Shown here: positions 9,601-18,956 of the stretch, piece by piece | Layout of the letters: each line of letters begins with the position of its first letter | Position numbering within the stretch: the stretch's first letter is position 1 | NCBI RefSeq assembly: GCF_000820145.1 | Contig: NZ_CDBW01000029.1 | Location: 62,001 to 126,000, forward strand | Direction: 5' to 3' | Origin: Aeromonas sobria | GTDB taxonomy: Bacteria; Pseudomonadota; Gammaproteobacteria; Enterobacterales; Aeromonadaceae | Length of the DNA: 64,000 nucleotides | Program-made: the position numbers and the translations under genes | Notes under the pieces: generated by a model | Seen by the model: the letters and a program-made list of their open reading frames with translations, nothing else | Told to the model about the DNA's origin: nothing | Database searches by the model: none

Positions 9601-11078
9601 TGAGCGAGCGACTCAAAGAGAAGCTCAAGGCTGCCGAGCTGGCGGCTCGCACCGCTGGCGAGCAGCACAAGCAGATTGCCCAGCGCCATACCGAGGCGTT
9701 GCAACTGCGTACCGCCCTTGATTCCAGCGCCTCGGCCAAGCGCCAGACCCTGACCGAGTTCGAGCAGGAGCTGGCGGCCATGGGCCTGACCCTCTCTGAC
9801 GACATGGAAGAGAAGTCCCGCGCCCACAAGAAAGAGATTGAAGAGCTGCTGATCCGCACCCGTTCCCGTCGCACCAGCGCCGAGGCCCAGTTGCAGGTGA
9901 CCAAGCGCGAGATCGAATCCCTCGGTGGTCGTCTCACCCTCGAAGGCAAGGATTACTTCAGCGCCCGTAAGTCTCTGGTGGGTCACAAGGCGAGCTGGTC
10001 GCGGGTGGTGCGGCTGGCGCGGGAGACCGACGTCGAGAAGCGCCTAAACAAGCGGGAACTGGCTTATCTCGACAGCGACGAGCTGCGTTCCATGTCGGAC
10101 AAGGCCCTCGGCGCCCTGCGGGTGGCGGTGGCCCACGACGAGGCCCTGCGCGATGCGTTGCGCCTGTCGGAGGGCAACCGCAGTACCGAGCAGAAGGTCG
10201 CCTTCTACGTGCAGGTCTACCGTTACCTCAAAGATCGCATCCGCAACGACATCATCCGCTCCGATGATCCGGTCGAAGCGATCGAGGAGATGGAGATCGA
10301 GCTGGCCCGTCTGGCCGATGAGCTCAAGCAGCGGGAAAATCATCTGTCGCTCTCCTCCCACGAGGTGGCGGCCAAGATCACCAACATCATCCGCCGCGAG
10401 CAGAACCGTATCCGGGTGCTCAACCAGGGCTTGCAGAACATCGCCTTCGGTCTGGTGCGCGGGGTGCGCCTCAACGTCAATATCCGCGAGGCTCACACCC
10501 GTCTGCTGACGGCGCTGGCCGATCAAACCGCCATGCACAACGATCTGTTCGCCGACAAGGAGCTGAGCTTCTCCGAGGCGATGGCCAAGCTGTTCCAGCG
10601 CCTGAACCCGCAGATCGAGCAGGGGGATCGCAGCTATCAGGTGATGGGCGACGTGCTGCTCGACTATCGCAACTATCTGGAGCTGGAGATCGAGGTGCAG
10701 CGCGGTGCCGATGGCTGGCTGCGTGCCGAGAGCGGCGCGCTCTCCACCGGCGAGGCGATCGGTACCGGTCAGGCCATCCTGCTGATGGTGCTGATCAGCT
10801 GGGAGGAGGAGTCTCGCCGTCTGCGCGGCAAGGATATCGCCCCCTGCCGCCTGCTGTTCCTCGACGAAGCGGCCCGTCTGGATGGCAAATCCATCGCCAC
10901 CCTGTTCGAGCTGTGCGAGCGGCAGGATATGCAGCTTCTTATCGCGGCGCCCGAGAACATCAGCCCCGAGAAGGGCACCACCTACAAGCTCATCCGTAAG
11001 GTGCAAGGCAAGCACGAGCATGTGCATGTGGTGGGTCTGCGCGGCTTCGGCTTTAGCGATGACAAGCTGATTGCCTGA
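6651..11078 (+). CDS. mukB: Condensin ATPase MukB (SMC-like)
   Basis: SMC-like ATPase that forms the core of the MukBEF DNA-loop-extruding complex. The 1475-residue protein has the head Walker A GGNGAGKST at residues 32-40 within NWNGFFARTFDLDQLVTTL, long coiled-coil arms (about 290-650 and 790-1180) rich in Glu, Gln, Ala and Lys heptads, a hinge around 650-790 (GVLLSDVYDDISIDDAPYY), the signature LSTGEAIGTGQA and the Walker B LLFLDEAARLD near residue 1400. Start is GTG 6651 with GGAG 9 bases upstream; it reads MRGKFKSLTMVNWNG, two residues shorter than E. coli. High GC and strong codon bias give very long spurious antisense frames here. A clear terminator follows. Confidence 0.98.
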   Translation: MRGKFKSLTMVNWNGFFARTFDLDQLVTTLSGGNGAGKSTTMAAFIAALIPDQSLLHFRNTTEAGSSSASRDKGLYGKLQRGHCYSLLEVMNSREQRIWVGVHLEQVANRDNKVNITPFALVDVPEQLQPTDLLLEKLEDGKGRVRAFTDLKGAAAELGAMKVAKFNTVTDYHNFMFEFGITPKKLRDQKDRGKFYRLIEASLYGGISSSISRSLREYLLPENSGVRKAFQDMEAAIYENRRTLEAIKETQGQRDLFKNLITETTHYVAADYVRNAAEKSRLSELALKARQELAEKRRILAEERQRAIYLADEVEQLTNREKLLTAEAESAADHLAKVLAAVALQKKIEMYRADLADLCDKLEQQQAIVEEIHSQLLEVEECKELAQAEVDSLKTQLADYQQALDIQQTRAIQYRQAVQALETAREQCELAGLTAEQASDTLHQFRAAEQSLTSRVLGAEQQLALAKAAVAEHEAALALLLSIAPETVREAAWPTAQALLKRHIEDKARIAQGQGLRAALARLEKESESQKNLFKLRDELQQASGQLIASSDELEIFLEAQRTRQEELAEQQAEVNQRRASLEHQGAQLGRDISDLTKLAPRWLKSFEKLEQLREQSGLPLATAEALSAGMQSVLDKEREFEQESNRIAAQKQALELQIRNLQLGAGEADPRLARIAEQVGGVLLSDVYDDISIDDAPYYSALYGPARSALVVLDLEGAIERLKKLEDCPEDIYLIQGNPDSFDEDLVEADELGDAVLVRTSKRQVRFSRYPELPLFGRAAREKRIEQLDLEREGLIEGYAKAAFEQQKYHRLYGHFRDFIGQHLDIAFRPDPEAEVQAKQAELRTLQGAISECDKQLAEAKAAAAQLTRHIQLVQGMLPFAHLFAETDLAARLEAAHADVEALKQAEAFIAKHGKALEKLETVVQVLRQDPQDLAALQAAYDEVSDLLAEQKRRCYALDQLVARLPHFAYQDAQDLLGKASEMSERLKEKLKAAELAARTAGEQHKQIAQRHTEALQLRTALDSSASAKRQTLTEFEQELAAMGLTLSDDMEEKSRAHKKEIEELLIRTRSRRTSAEAQLQVTKREIESLGGRLTLEGKDYFSARKSLVGHKASWSRVVRLARETDVEKRLNKRELAYLDSDELRSMSDKALGALRVAVAHDEALRDALRLSEGNRSTEQKVAFYVQVYRYLKDRIRNDIIRSDDPVEAIEEMEIELARLADELKQRENHLSLSSHEVAAKITNIIRREQNRIRVLNQGLQNIAFGLVRGVRLNVNIREAHTRLLTALADQTAMHNDLFADKELSFSEAMAKLFQRLNPQIEQGDRSYQVMGDVLLDYRNYLELEIEVQRGADGWLRAESGALSTGEAIGTGQAILLMVLISWEEESRRLRGKDIAPCRLLFLDEAARLDGKSIATLFELCERQDMQLLIAAPENISPEKGTTYKLIRKVQGKHEHVHVVGLRGFGFSDDKLIA

Positions 11079-11123
11079 TCAGCATCTGGTTCATCCTGAC
11101 ATGGGATGACGGGTAAATAGGTG

Positions 11124-11149
11124 AAAGGGAGGCATTTGCCTCCCTTTTT
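11124..11149 (+). terminator. Intrinsic terminator after mukB
   Basis: Arms AAAGGGAGGC and GCCTCCCTTT with a 4-base loop and a T-run, 45 bases after the mukB stop codon. Confidence 0.9.
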
Positions 11150-11303
11150 GCATGAAAGCTATGGCAAAGTAACCGCGCGGTCGCTGCTGCCTGGCAACAA
11201 GGCGAGTAACATGGCGAGTGCATTGGAGCGATGGCAAGTAAGAAAGCTGGCTATCGAACGCCACGGACCACATAAACAGTAGAAAGAAGAAGAGAGGGGA
11301 AAG

Positions 11304-11690
11304 GTGCAACATATCCAGAAAGGGCTGCTGTTATCTCTTTGCTTATTGCTGGCCGCCTGTAGCAGCCGTTATGACGAGAGCCACGGTGGCAGCTGGCGCG
11401 GCTATAGCGAGACTGGCTATGCCAGCTATTATGCCGACCGTTATCACGGCAAAAAGACCGCCAGCGGTGAGCTCTATCGAAACAATCTCAATAGCGCCGC
11501 CCATATGGAGCTGCCGTTTGGTTCAATGGTGCGGGTCACCAACCTCGCCAACGGCAAGAGTGTGGTGGTCAAGGTCAATGATCGCGGCGCCTTTAAAAAC
11601 GGGCGAATTATAGATCTCTCCAAATCCGCCTTTAGCTCTATCGGCAATATTCGTGACGGCATTATCAAGGTAAAAATAGAGGTACTCTAG
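11304..11690 (+). CDS. Short RlpA-like septal ring lipoprotein
   Basis: Predicted outer-membrane lipoprotein with a double-psi beta-barrel (DPBB_1) as in RlpA, which cleaves naked glycan strands at the septum in Pseudomonas. The 128-residue product starts at GTG 11304 after AGAGGGGAAAG, has a type II signal peptide with lipobox LAAC (Cys19), and then GYASYYADRYHGKKTASGELY and VKVNDRGAF, which are the DPBB hallmarks including the putative catalytic Glu and Asp. It lacks the C-terminal SPOR domain and the long linker of full-length RlpA (over 300 residues), so septal targeting must differ or be absent. It is a single gene between the mukB terminator and the ABM gene. Confidence 0.8.
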   Translation: MQHIQKGLLLSLCLLLAACSSRYDESHGGSWRGYSETGYASYYADRYHGKKTASGELYRNNLNSAAHMELPFGSMVRVTNLANGKSVVVKVNDRGAFKNGRIIDLSKSAFSSIGNIRDGIIKVKIEVL

Positions 11691-11837
11691 CAGCCAACTT
11701 GTTCAGTGGTGTGAACAGTGTGTCCGTTTTGCATGGCTATATTTCGCACTGTGCCCCCTCTTACACTGCTCCTATCCAAGAGGCGCCCCAAATTGGAGTG
11801 TCTCTTTGCAAATACCTGAACAATGGAGCAGATGAAG

Positions 11838-12143
11838 ATGAATGAAGAGAAACTGGTATCTATCGCCGTGCTTAAAGCCAGAGCCGGTATGAGAGAGCAA
11901 CTGCGCCGTGAGCTACTAAAGCTCATTGAACCCACGCGGCGTGAGCAGGGCAATCTGGATTATGTGCTGTTTGAATTGCGGGGTGAGCCGGACACCTTTT
12001 ACATGCGTGAGGCTTTCGTCAGCCAAGCTGCGCTGGATTGCCATTGTCAGACGGACTATTTCCAGGCTTTTGCCAAGCAGGCTGAGTCACTGCTTGCAGA
12101 GCCACTGCGGCTTATTTTTCTGGATGAGGTGAGCAACTCTTAA
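11838..12143 (+). CDS. ABM-domain (quinol monooxygenase-like) protein
   Basis: Small dimeric alpha/beta-barrel of the antibiotic biosynthesis monooxygenase family, related to YgiN and LsrG; substrate unknown. The 101-residue form starting at ATG 11838 has GGAG 9 bases upstream; ATGs at 11823 and 11832 are in frame but too close to or before that site. Sequence blocks typical of the fold are LVSIAVLKARAGMREQLRREL, EQGNLDYVLFEL, TFYMREAFVSQAALDCH and a closing strand PLRLIFLDEV. It is monocistronic with a terminator right after. The specific reaction cannot be read from the sequence. Confidence 0.75.
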   Translation: MNEEKLVSIAVLKARAGMREQLRRELLKLIEPTRREQGNLDYVLFELRGEPDTFYMREAFVSQAALDCHCQTDYFQAFAKQAESLLAEPLRLIFLDEVSNS

Positions 12144-12148
12144 TTCAT

Positions 12149-12174
12149 TCGGGCCAGTGGTAGGCCCGATTTTT
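12149..12174 (+). terminator. Intrinsic terminator after the ABM gene
   Basis: Arms TCGGGCC and GGCCCGA, 7-base loop, followed by TTTTT; it begins 6 bases after the stop codon. Confidence 0.85.
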
Positions 12175-12177
12175 ATT

Positions 12178-12548
12178 CACGTTTCAAGTGCAGGATAAGA
12201 CGCTTTTCCAGCCCGTTATCGCGTTAATGGTTTACCAGCCTGCATCTACTGATCCTCTGATATCTCACAACCCTCTCCTGTTTATATCTAGACATTTTCA
12301 TCGTCCTGCCAACCGTGAAGGTATCCAAATGAGGGGTTGTCTTGGGCCCTAGCTTAGTGGGGTATTACAACTATGTATTTATACAAGGTATTGAATTTAA
12401 TGTGTTTTAATAGATCTGTTTGTAGTCTGAAATGGAACTGCTTTTCAGAATAAATGGTAGAAGTCGCAACCTTGAATATCATCTGGCGAGTCACAATTTC
12501 ACTTTGGATGATTATAGTGATCTTGTTGAATTAGCTTGTTGTTTAAGA
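12178..12548. other. AT-rich gap with no firm gene
   Basis: About 370 bases between the ABM gene and the end of the his operon, visibly lower in GC than both sides. It contains one small open frame (12432-12551, listed separately) and no recognisable RNA or mobile element. Confidence 0.5.
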
Positions 12549-12551
12549 TGA
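12432..12551 (+). CDS. Possible 39-residue small ORF
   Basis: An ATG at 12432 opens 39 codons ending in TGA at 12549-12551, reading MELLFRINGRSRNLEYHLAS and ending in a Leu/Asp-rich segment with two adjacent Cys. A TAG lies two codons before the ATG, so the frame is bounded. There is no evident Shine-Dalgarno. It could be a true small protein, the remnant of a longer acquired gene, or chance. The AT-rich composition differs from the neighbours. Confidence 0.2.
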   Translation: MELLFRINGRSRNLEYHLASHNFTLDDYSDLVELACCLR

Positions 12552-12577
12552 TAGATGGGCTATACGCCCATCTATCA
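12549..12577 (-). terminator. Hairpin at the end of the his operon
   Basis: A perfect 12-base stem (TGATAGATGGGC with its complement) and 5-base loop, 10 bases past the hisIE stop on the minus strand. The T-run after it is poor (CTTAAACAAC), so it may act as a 3' end stabiliser or weak terminator. Confidence 0.6.
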
Positions 12578-12586
12578 CAGTACAGT

Positions 12587-13237
12587 TTATTTATTATGCC
12601 GCTTATAAAGCCGCTGTACGACATCCTGTAATCCCAGCCCTTCGTTTTGCAGCAGCACGGTTAGGTGGTAGAGCAGATCGGCGGATTCGTTGATGAGCTC
12701 CTCCCGATCCTTGGCCATGGCGGCCAGCGCCACTTCGACACCTTCCTCACCTACCTTCTGGGCGATGCGCTTGGTGCCTTTGCCGTAGAGGCTGGCGGTG
12801 TAGCTGGTGGCCGGATCGGCCCCTTTGCGAGAAGCCAGTACCTGCTCCAGCTCTGCCAAAAAACCGAGGGGCGGCAGCGGGTGGCCATTAAAGCAGGAGG
12901 TTGTCCCCTTGTGGCAGGTGGGGCCGACGGGGTTGGCGGCGATCAGCAGGGAGTCCTGATCGCAGTCGGTGCTGATGGCCACGAGTTGGAGCACATTGCC
13001 CGAGCTTTCACCCTTGGTCCAGAGCCGCTGTTTGCTGCGGCTAAAGAAGGTGACCTGACCTGTGCTCTGGGTCTTTTCCAGCGCCTCGCGGGTCATAAAG
13101 CCCTGCATCAGCACCTCGCCGCTGGCGGCGTGCTGGACGATGGCGGGGATCATTCCATCGCACTTGGCCCAGTCGAGCTGTTCGGCAAGGAGGCGCGCGC
13201 TGGCGGTTGTTTGTGTGTTATCAGAGAAGTTATTCAC
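12587..13237 (-). CDS. hisIE: Bifunctional phosphoribosyl-AMP cyclohydrolase / -ATP pyrophosphatase
   Basis: Catalyses steps 2 and 3 of histidine synthesis: hydrolysis of PR-ATP to PR-AMP (HisE part) and opening of the adenine ring (HisI part). The 216 residues comprise HisI at 1-120, with [29 protein letters not shown], the metal-binding DCDQDSLL and [10 protein letters not shown], and HisE at about 125-216, with [20 protein letters not shown] and [12 protein letters not shown] start at 13237, overlapping the hisF end by 8 bases. Last gene of the operon. Confidence 0.97.
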   Translation of the reverse strand: MNNFSDNTQTTASARLLAEQLDWAKCDGMIPAIVQHAASGEVLMQGFMTREALEKTQSTGQVTFFSRSKQRLWTKGESSGNVLQLVAISTDCDQDSLLIAANPVGPTCHKGTTSCFNGHPLPPLGFLAELEQVLASRKGADPATSYTASLYGKGTKRIAQKVGEEGVEVALAAMAKDREELINESADLLYHLTVLLQNEGLGLQDVVQRLYKRHNK

Positions 13238-14002
13238 GGATGGCGACTCCTTCGGTTTTCAGCCAGCGTTTCAATTCGGGAATGGGGATAAGGCCCTTGT
13301 GGAACACAGAGGCAGCCAACGCCCCGTCCACATCTGCGAGGGTGAAGGCATCGCGAAAGTGTGCCATGGCACCGGCGCCGCCGGAGGCAATCAGCGGCAC
13401 CTTGCAGACGCTGCGCACCAGCTTGAGCTGGTCGAGATCATAACCCTGGCGCATGCCGTCCTGATTCATCACGTTCAGCACAATTTCGCCCGCGCCGCGC
13501 TTTTGCACCTCCTGCACCCAGTCGAGGGTGTGCCAGGCGGTGGTGCGGGTACGGCTCTCGTCACCGGTAAACTGTTTGACCTGATAGTGGCCCGTCGCGG
13601 CATCAAAGTAGGAGTCGATCCCCACCACCACGCACTGCACGCCAAAGCGCTCGGCCAATCGGCTGATAAGGGTCGGGTCGGCCAGAGCAGGGGAGTTGAT
13701 GGAGACCTTGTCGGCGCCAAATTCGAGGATCTGGCGGGCGTCCTCCACACTTTTGATGCCACCGGCGACGCAGAAGGGGATATCGATCACCTCCGCCACC
13801 CGGCTCACCCAGCTCTTGTCCACTACCCGGGCATCGCTGGAGGCGGTGATGTCATAGAACACCAGCTCGTCAGCGCCCTCTTCGGCGTAGCGGCGCGCCA
13901 GCTCGACAATGCCGCCCATCACCTCGTGGTTGCGAAACTGCACCCCTTTGACCACCACGCCATCTTTCACGTCGAGGCAGGGGATAATGCGTCTTGCCAG
14001 CA

Positions 14003-14003
<1 letters not shown>
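13230..14003 (-). CDS. hisF: Imidazole glycerol phosphate synthase, cyclase subunit
   Basis: Cyclase subunit of the HisFH complex: uses ammonia delivered by HisH to turn PRFAR into imidazole glycerol phosphate and AICAR. The 257-residue TIM barrel starts [20 protein letters not shown] with the catalytic Asp in CLDV, and has [21 protein letters not shown], and [20 protein letters not shown] with the second catalytic Asp. Its start overlaps the hisA stop by one base (TGATG), consistent with coupled translation. Confidence 0.97.
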
Positions 14004-14764
<761 letters not shown>

Positions 14765-15406
14765 TCATAGCTCCAGAAAATTTTGCAGCAAACGGGCACC
14801 GGCTGCGCCTGAGCGCTCCGGGTGGAATTGGGCGCCAAAGAAGTTGCTGCGCTCAGCAACCCCGGCGACGATGGCGGTGAAAGGCTTGCCGTAGTCGCAG
14901 GTCGCCAGCGTCGCCCCGGTCACTTCCAGTGCATAGGAGTGAACGAAATAGAAGTAGCTGCCGCTCGGGATCCCCTTGAGCAGAGGATGGGTCTCGTCAT
15001 GCTCAATCTGGTTCCAGCCCATATGGGGCAGGCGTAGGTTGCCCACCTCCATCAGCCGGATCTTGCCCGGCACTATGCCAAGACAGTCGATAAGCGTATC
15101 TGGCGAACCCTGCGTGCCCATGCTCTCTTCGGAGGCTTCCGCCAGCATCTGCATGCCGAGGCAAAAGCCCAGCAGCGGCTGTTTGGCGGCGCGAATAAGG
15201 GGCACCAGCCCCCGCTCGTTGAGGTTCTTCATGGCGGCCACCGCAGTGCCGACGCCGGGCAGGATCAGCTTGTCCGCCTGCTCGATATCAGCCGCTTGGC
15301 TGGAGACCAAGGGCCGCACGCCGAGGCGTTCGAACGCCATCCTGACCGAGGCCAGATTGGCGCAGCCGGTATCGATAATGACCAGCTTCTGCTTGCTCAC
15401 ATCCAT
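14765..15406 (-). CDS. hisH: Imidazole glycerol phosphate synthase, glutaminase subunit
   Basis: Class I glutamine amidotransferase that feeds ammonia to HisF. The 213-residue form starts at ATG 15406; a GTG one codon upstream overlaps the hisB stop and is also possible. Visible are KLVIIDTGCANLASV, the oxyanion strand ILPGVGT, the nucleophile elbow GFCLGMQ with Cys near residue 80, and the catalytic His/Glu pair in FGAQFHPERSG. Stop and start of hisB and hisH share a base. Confidence 0.96.
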   Translation of the reverse strand: MDVSKQKLVIIDTGCANLASVRMAFERLGVRPLVSSQAADIEQADKLILPGVGTAVAAMKNLNERGLVPLIRAAKQPLLGFCLGMQMLAEASEESMGTQGSPDTLIDCLGIVPGKIRLMEVGNLRLPHMGWNQIEHDETHPLLKGIPSGSYFYFVHSYALEVTGATLATCDYGKPFTAIVAGVAERSNFFGAQFHPERSGAAGARLLQNFLEL

Positions 15407-16536
15407 CACAGCACTCCCTTGCTGGAGGGAAGGTCACTCCCTTCCACCTGAATAGCCTGACGCAGGGCGCGGCCAAAGCCTTTGAACAGCGCCTCCACCT
15501 GATGGTGGGTGTTGCCGCTGCCCACCTTCATCTGCAGGGTGATGGCCATGGCGTCCGACAGCGAGCGGAAGAAGTGGGGCACCATCTCGGTGGCCATCTC
15601 GCCCACGTTGTCGCGGCCAAAGCCGCTCGGGCAGTCAAACACGAAGTAGGGGCGGCCGCTCAAATCCAGCGCTGTGCTCACCTCCTGCTCGGTCAGCGGG
15701 GTCTCTTCATCCGCACGCGGGCGGCCATCGATCACCGCCTGCACCTCGTCCATCGCCAGCACGAAGCCGAAACGGCCGATACCGCGCTTGTTGCCAAGGG
15801 CCTGACGCAGCGCCTGACCCAGCGCCAGCCCCACATCTTCCACCGTGTGGTGATCGTCGATATGCAGATCGCCGCTGACGTTCAGCTTGAGCTGGAAACC
15901 GGCGTGGGTGGCAATTTGATCCAGCATGTGATCAAAGAAGCCGATGCCGGTGGCGATCTGGTTGCCGCCGCTCTTGTCCAAATCTAGGGCCACCTGAATA
16001 CGGGTCTCCTTGGTGTAGCGCTCCACCGAGGCTACGCGTCCCTTGGATAACAGCTGATCACGGATGGCGAGCCAGTCGTGATCCTGCGGGTGGTAGCTAA
16101 TACCGCCAATGCCCATGTTCTCGGCAAGCTGCAGATCGGTCTGGCGATCGCCAATCACGAAGGAGTTTGCAAAGTCGATACGGCCCGAGGCGAGATACGC
16201 CTTCACCAGTCCGAGGTGGGGCTTGCGGCAGCTGCAGCCGTCAGTGGGGAAGTGCGGGCAGATCAGCACCTGCTCCCACTTCACCCCTTGCGATTCAAAT
16301 AAATGCATCATCAGGTCGTGGGGTGGCTGGAAGTTCTCCAGCGGCAGGCTGGCGGTGCCCAGCCCATCCTGGTTGGTCACCATCACCAGCACGTAACCGG
16401 CGGCCTGCAACTCGCGCAGCACCGGAATGACCATGGGCTCGAAGCGCAGCTTGGCGAGGCTATCCACCTGCTTGTCGGTCACCGGCTCTTCAATCAGGGT
16501 GCCGTCGCGGTCGATAAACAAAAACGGGGTCTTCAT
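15406..16536 (-). CDS. hisB: Bifunctional histidinol-phosphatase / IGP dehydratase
   Basis: Carries out IGP dehydration (C-terminal part) and histidinol-phosphate dephosphorylation (N-terminal HAD part), steps 6 and 8. Residues 1-165 hold the HAD motifs [20 protein letters not shown], the zinc-binding [14 protein letters not shown] and [16 protein letters not shown]. Residues about 175-376 are the IGPD domain with [29 protein letters not shown] and [20 protein letters not shown]. At 376 residues it is about 20 longer than E. coli HisB (355): an insertion lies near residues 265-287, between AMDE and TALDLSGRP, where enteric proteins have only a short turn. Both functions appear intact. Confidence 0.96.
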   Translation of the reverse strand: MKTPFLFIDRDGTLIEEPVTDKQVDSLAKLRFEPMVIPVLRELQAAGYVLVMVTNQDGLGTASLPLENFQPPHDLMMHLFESQGVKWEQVLICPHFPTDGCSCRKPHLGLVKAYLASGRIDFANSFVIGDRQTDLQLAENMGIGGISYHPQDHDWLAIRDQLLSKGRVASVERYTKETRIQVALDLDKSGGNQIATGIGFFDHMLDQIATHAGFQLKLNVSGDLHIDDHHTVEDVGLALGQALRQALGNKRGIGRFGFVLAMDEVQAVIDGRPRADEETPLTEQEVSTALDLSGRPYFVFDCPSGFGRDNVGEMATEMVPHFFRSLSDAMAITLQMKVGSGNTHHQVEALFKGFGRALRQAIQVEGSDLPSSKGVL

Positions 16537-16551
16537 CGCTACATCCTTGTC

Positions 16552-17622
16552 TTACAAAGTGGGAGAGGGCAGATCACGCAGTACCGCCAGCACGGCGTCC
16601 ATCTCGCCCTGATAGCCGATGGTGACGCGAATGCTGTTATCAAGGCCGGGTTTGGTCGAGAAATCCCGCAGTATGATGCCGGCGGCCTTCATGGCGGCAA
16701 AGACGGCGGCGCCATCCACAAAGCGCACCAGCACGAAGTTGCCCTTGTCTTCGAACACCGCTTTAACGCAGGCAAGCTTGGCCAGCTCTGCCTTGAAGGC
16801 GGCTTTTTGCTTGTTGAGCTCTACCACTCGTTCGCACATCAGCTCCAGTCCCATGGGGGAGAGGGCCTGCGCCGCGATCTGGGCGATGGGCTCGGGGATG
16901 GGATAGGGGGCGATCACCTTGGCCAGCATGGCGATCACCTCGGGATGGCCTAAGGTAAAGCCGCAGCGGATCCCCGCCAGGGCAAAGGCCTTGGATAGGG
17001 TGCGGGTCACCACCAGATTGGGGAAGCGGGCCAGCAAGTCCACCACGGACGCCTCGGGGCAGAACTCGATATAGGCCTCGTCCACCACCACGATGGCGCG
17101 ATCCCGGGCCTTCTCCAGCAGGGCGATCAGGCCATCGCGGCCCACCAGATCCCCGGTGGGGTTGTTGGGGGAGCAGAGAAACACCAGCTTCACGTCACTG
17201 AGGCGATCGGCAATGGCGGGCCAGTCCGGCTGGCGGCTGGCGGTCAGCGGCTGCTCGACGATACCGACGCCACAGGTCTCGGCGCTGATGGCGTACATGC
17301 CGTAGGTGGGCGGGCAGATGAGGATTTGATCTTCACCCGCTTCGCAGAAGGTGCGAATAAGCAGCTCGATGGCCTCGTCGGCGCCGCGGCTCACCAGCAC
17401 CTGATCGGGATTGACCCCGGCATAGGCGGCATAGCCGTTCACCACCTCGGCCGGTTGGCACTCGGGGTAGCGGTTGAGGCGGCTCCCCTCGATGGTAAAG
17501 GGATAGGCCTGCGGCGCCTCGTTGGCGTTGAGCCAGACGTGGCCCTTGCCGCCGATGCGGCGAGCGGATTGATAAGGGGTGAGGGCCCGCACCACGCGGC
17601 GCGCCAGATTGGCAATGCTCAT
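16552..17622 (-). CDS. hisC: Histidinol-phosphate aminotransferase
   Basis: PLP-dependent class I/II aminotransferase converting imidazole acetol phosphate to histidinol phosphate. The 356-residue protein shows the N-terminal [24 protein letters not shown], the [17 protein letters not shown] cofactor loop, [27 protein letters not shown], and the PLP lysine motif [15 protein letters not shown]. Length matches E. coli (356). Start overlaps the hisD stop by 4 bases. Confidence 0.97.
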   Translation of the reverse strand: MSIANLARRVVRALTPYQSARRIGGKGHVWLNANEAPQAYPFTIEGSRLNRYPECQPAEVVNGYAAYAGVNPDQVLVSRGADEAIELLIRTFCEAGEDQILICPPTYGMYAISAETCGVGIVEQPLTASRQPDWPAIADRLSDVKLVFLCSPNNPTGDLVGRDGLIALLEKARDRAIVVVDEAYIEFCPEASVVDLLARFPNLVVTRTLSKAFALAGIRCGFTLGHPEVIAMLAKVIAPYPIPEPIAQIAAQALSPMGLELMCERVVELNKQKAAFKAELAKLACVKAVFEDKGNFVLVRFVDGAAVFAAMKAAGIILRDFSTKPGLDNSIRVTIGYQGEMDAVLAVLRDLPSPTL

Positions 17623-18944
17623 GACAAATCCTTCTGCTGTGCTGTTTGTTGGGGCGCGGTGGCCAGAGCGTTCAACCTGAGGGTGACGGCATTTTTGTGG
17701 CCATCAAGCCCTTCGGCCTGAGCGATGCGCTCGACAATGGGGCCGAGGCCCTGAATGCCACGCTCGCTCAGCTCCTGCACCGTGTAGCGGCGCTGATAAT
17801 CCGCAAGGCCAAGGCTGGAGCAGGTACGGGCATAGCCATAGGTGGGCAAGGTGTGGTTGGTGCCGCTGGCGTAATCGCCGACTGATTCCGGTGTCCATGC
17901 GCCCAGGAAGATGGAGCCGGCATTTTCAAGCTGATCCAGCAGCTCGCGCGGGGTGCGGGTCTGTACGATCAGGTGCTCCGGCGCATAGGCGTTGGAGATG
18001 GCGCAGGCCTCGGCCAGATCGTCGCAGAGGATCACCAGACTGCTGCCGAGCGCCTGCGCGGCGATATCGCGGCGGCTCAGCTTGGCCAGCTGGCGTTTGA
18101 TTTCCTCGGCAATGGCATCGGCCAGCAGGGGGGAGGTGGTCACCAGCACAACTTGGCTGTCGGGGCCGTGTTCGGCCTGGGAGAGCAGATCCGCTGCCAC
18201 GAAGGCCGGATTGGCGCTCTCGTCGGCAATGACCAGTACCTCGGAGGGGCCAGCTGGCATATCGATGGCCGCGCCGCGCCAGTCGCGCGAAACCTGCCCC
18301 TTGGCTTCGGTCACATAGGCGTTGCCCGGGCCGAAGATCTTGTCCACCTTGGGGATGCTCTCGGTACCGTAGGCCATGGCGGCGATGGCTTGTGCGCCGC
18401 CGATGGCGAACACCTTCTCGACACCGCAGGCGCGGGCGGCAAACAGGATCTCGTCGCTGGCGGGGGACGGGGTGCAGAGCACCACTTCACGGCAACCGGC
18501 GATAGCAGCTGGAATGGCCAGCATCATCACGGTGGAGGGGAGTGGTGCGCTGCCCCCCGGTACATAGAGGCCAACCCGGCTGATGGGCTGGGTGCGCAGC
18601 TCGCACACCACCCCGGGCTGGGTCTCGACTCGCACCACCGGCTGCACTTGCGCTGCGTGGAAGGTGCGAATATTGGCAATCGCCGCTTCGATGGCATTTT
18701 TGATGTCGTCATCCAGCCGCGCGCAGGCAGCTTCGATTTCGGCCTCGCTAACGCGCAACCGCTCACGGGGGGCGCGCTCGAAGCGCAGGCTGAGCTCGCG
18801 CAGGGCCTCATCGCCACAGCTGCGCACCGCTGCGATGATCTCTTTGACCACGGCGCCGATATCGGCCTCGTCATTGAGGGCCGGTCGGGTCAGTACGTCG
18901 GCCTGCTGGGCAGGAGAGAGGGTCTTCCAGATCAGGGTCTGCAT
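17619..18944 (-). CDS. hisD: Histidinol dehydrogenase
   Basis: Zinc enzyme that oxidises histidinol to histidine in two NAD-dependent steps. The 441-residue product has [68 protein letters not shown] with metal-binding Gln/His, the catalytic [12 protein letters not shown], and a C-terminal [12 protein letters not shown] with the last zinc His. Length agrees with the family (about 434). It starts 12 bases after hisG and overlaps hisC by 4 bases. Confidence 0.97.
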   Translation of the reverse strand: MQTLIWKTLSPAQQADVLTRPALNDEADIGAVVKEIIAAVRSCGDEALRELSLRFERAPRERLRVSEAEIEAACARLDDDIKNAIEAAIANIRTFHAAQVQPVVRVETQPGVVCELRTQPISRVGLYVPGGSAPLPSTVMMLAIPAAIAGCREVVLCTPSPASDEILFAARACGVEKVFAIGGAQAIAAMAYGTESIPKVDKIFGPGNAYVTEAKGQVSRDWRGAAIDMPAGPSEVLVIADESANPAFVAADLLSQAEHGPDSQVVLVTTSPLLADAIAEEIKRQLAKLSRRDIAAQALGSSLVILCDDLAEACAISNAYAPEHLIVQTRTPRELLDQLENAGSIFLGAWTPESVGDYASGTNHTLPTYGYARTCSSLGLADYQRRYTVQELSERGIQGLGPIVERIAQAEGLDGHKNAVTLRLNALATAPQQTAQQKDLS

Positions 18945-18956
18945 GATGTCCCTTCC

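Noticed and set aside
11211..11282. A 23-codon mini-ORF with AAGGCGAG upstream, before the RlpA-like gene
   Set aside because: Too short and of no recognisable type; could be chance.
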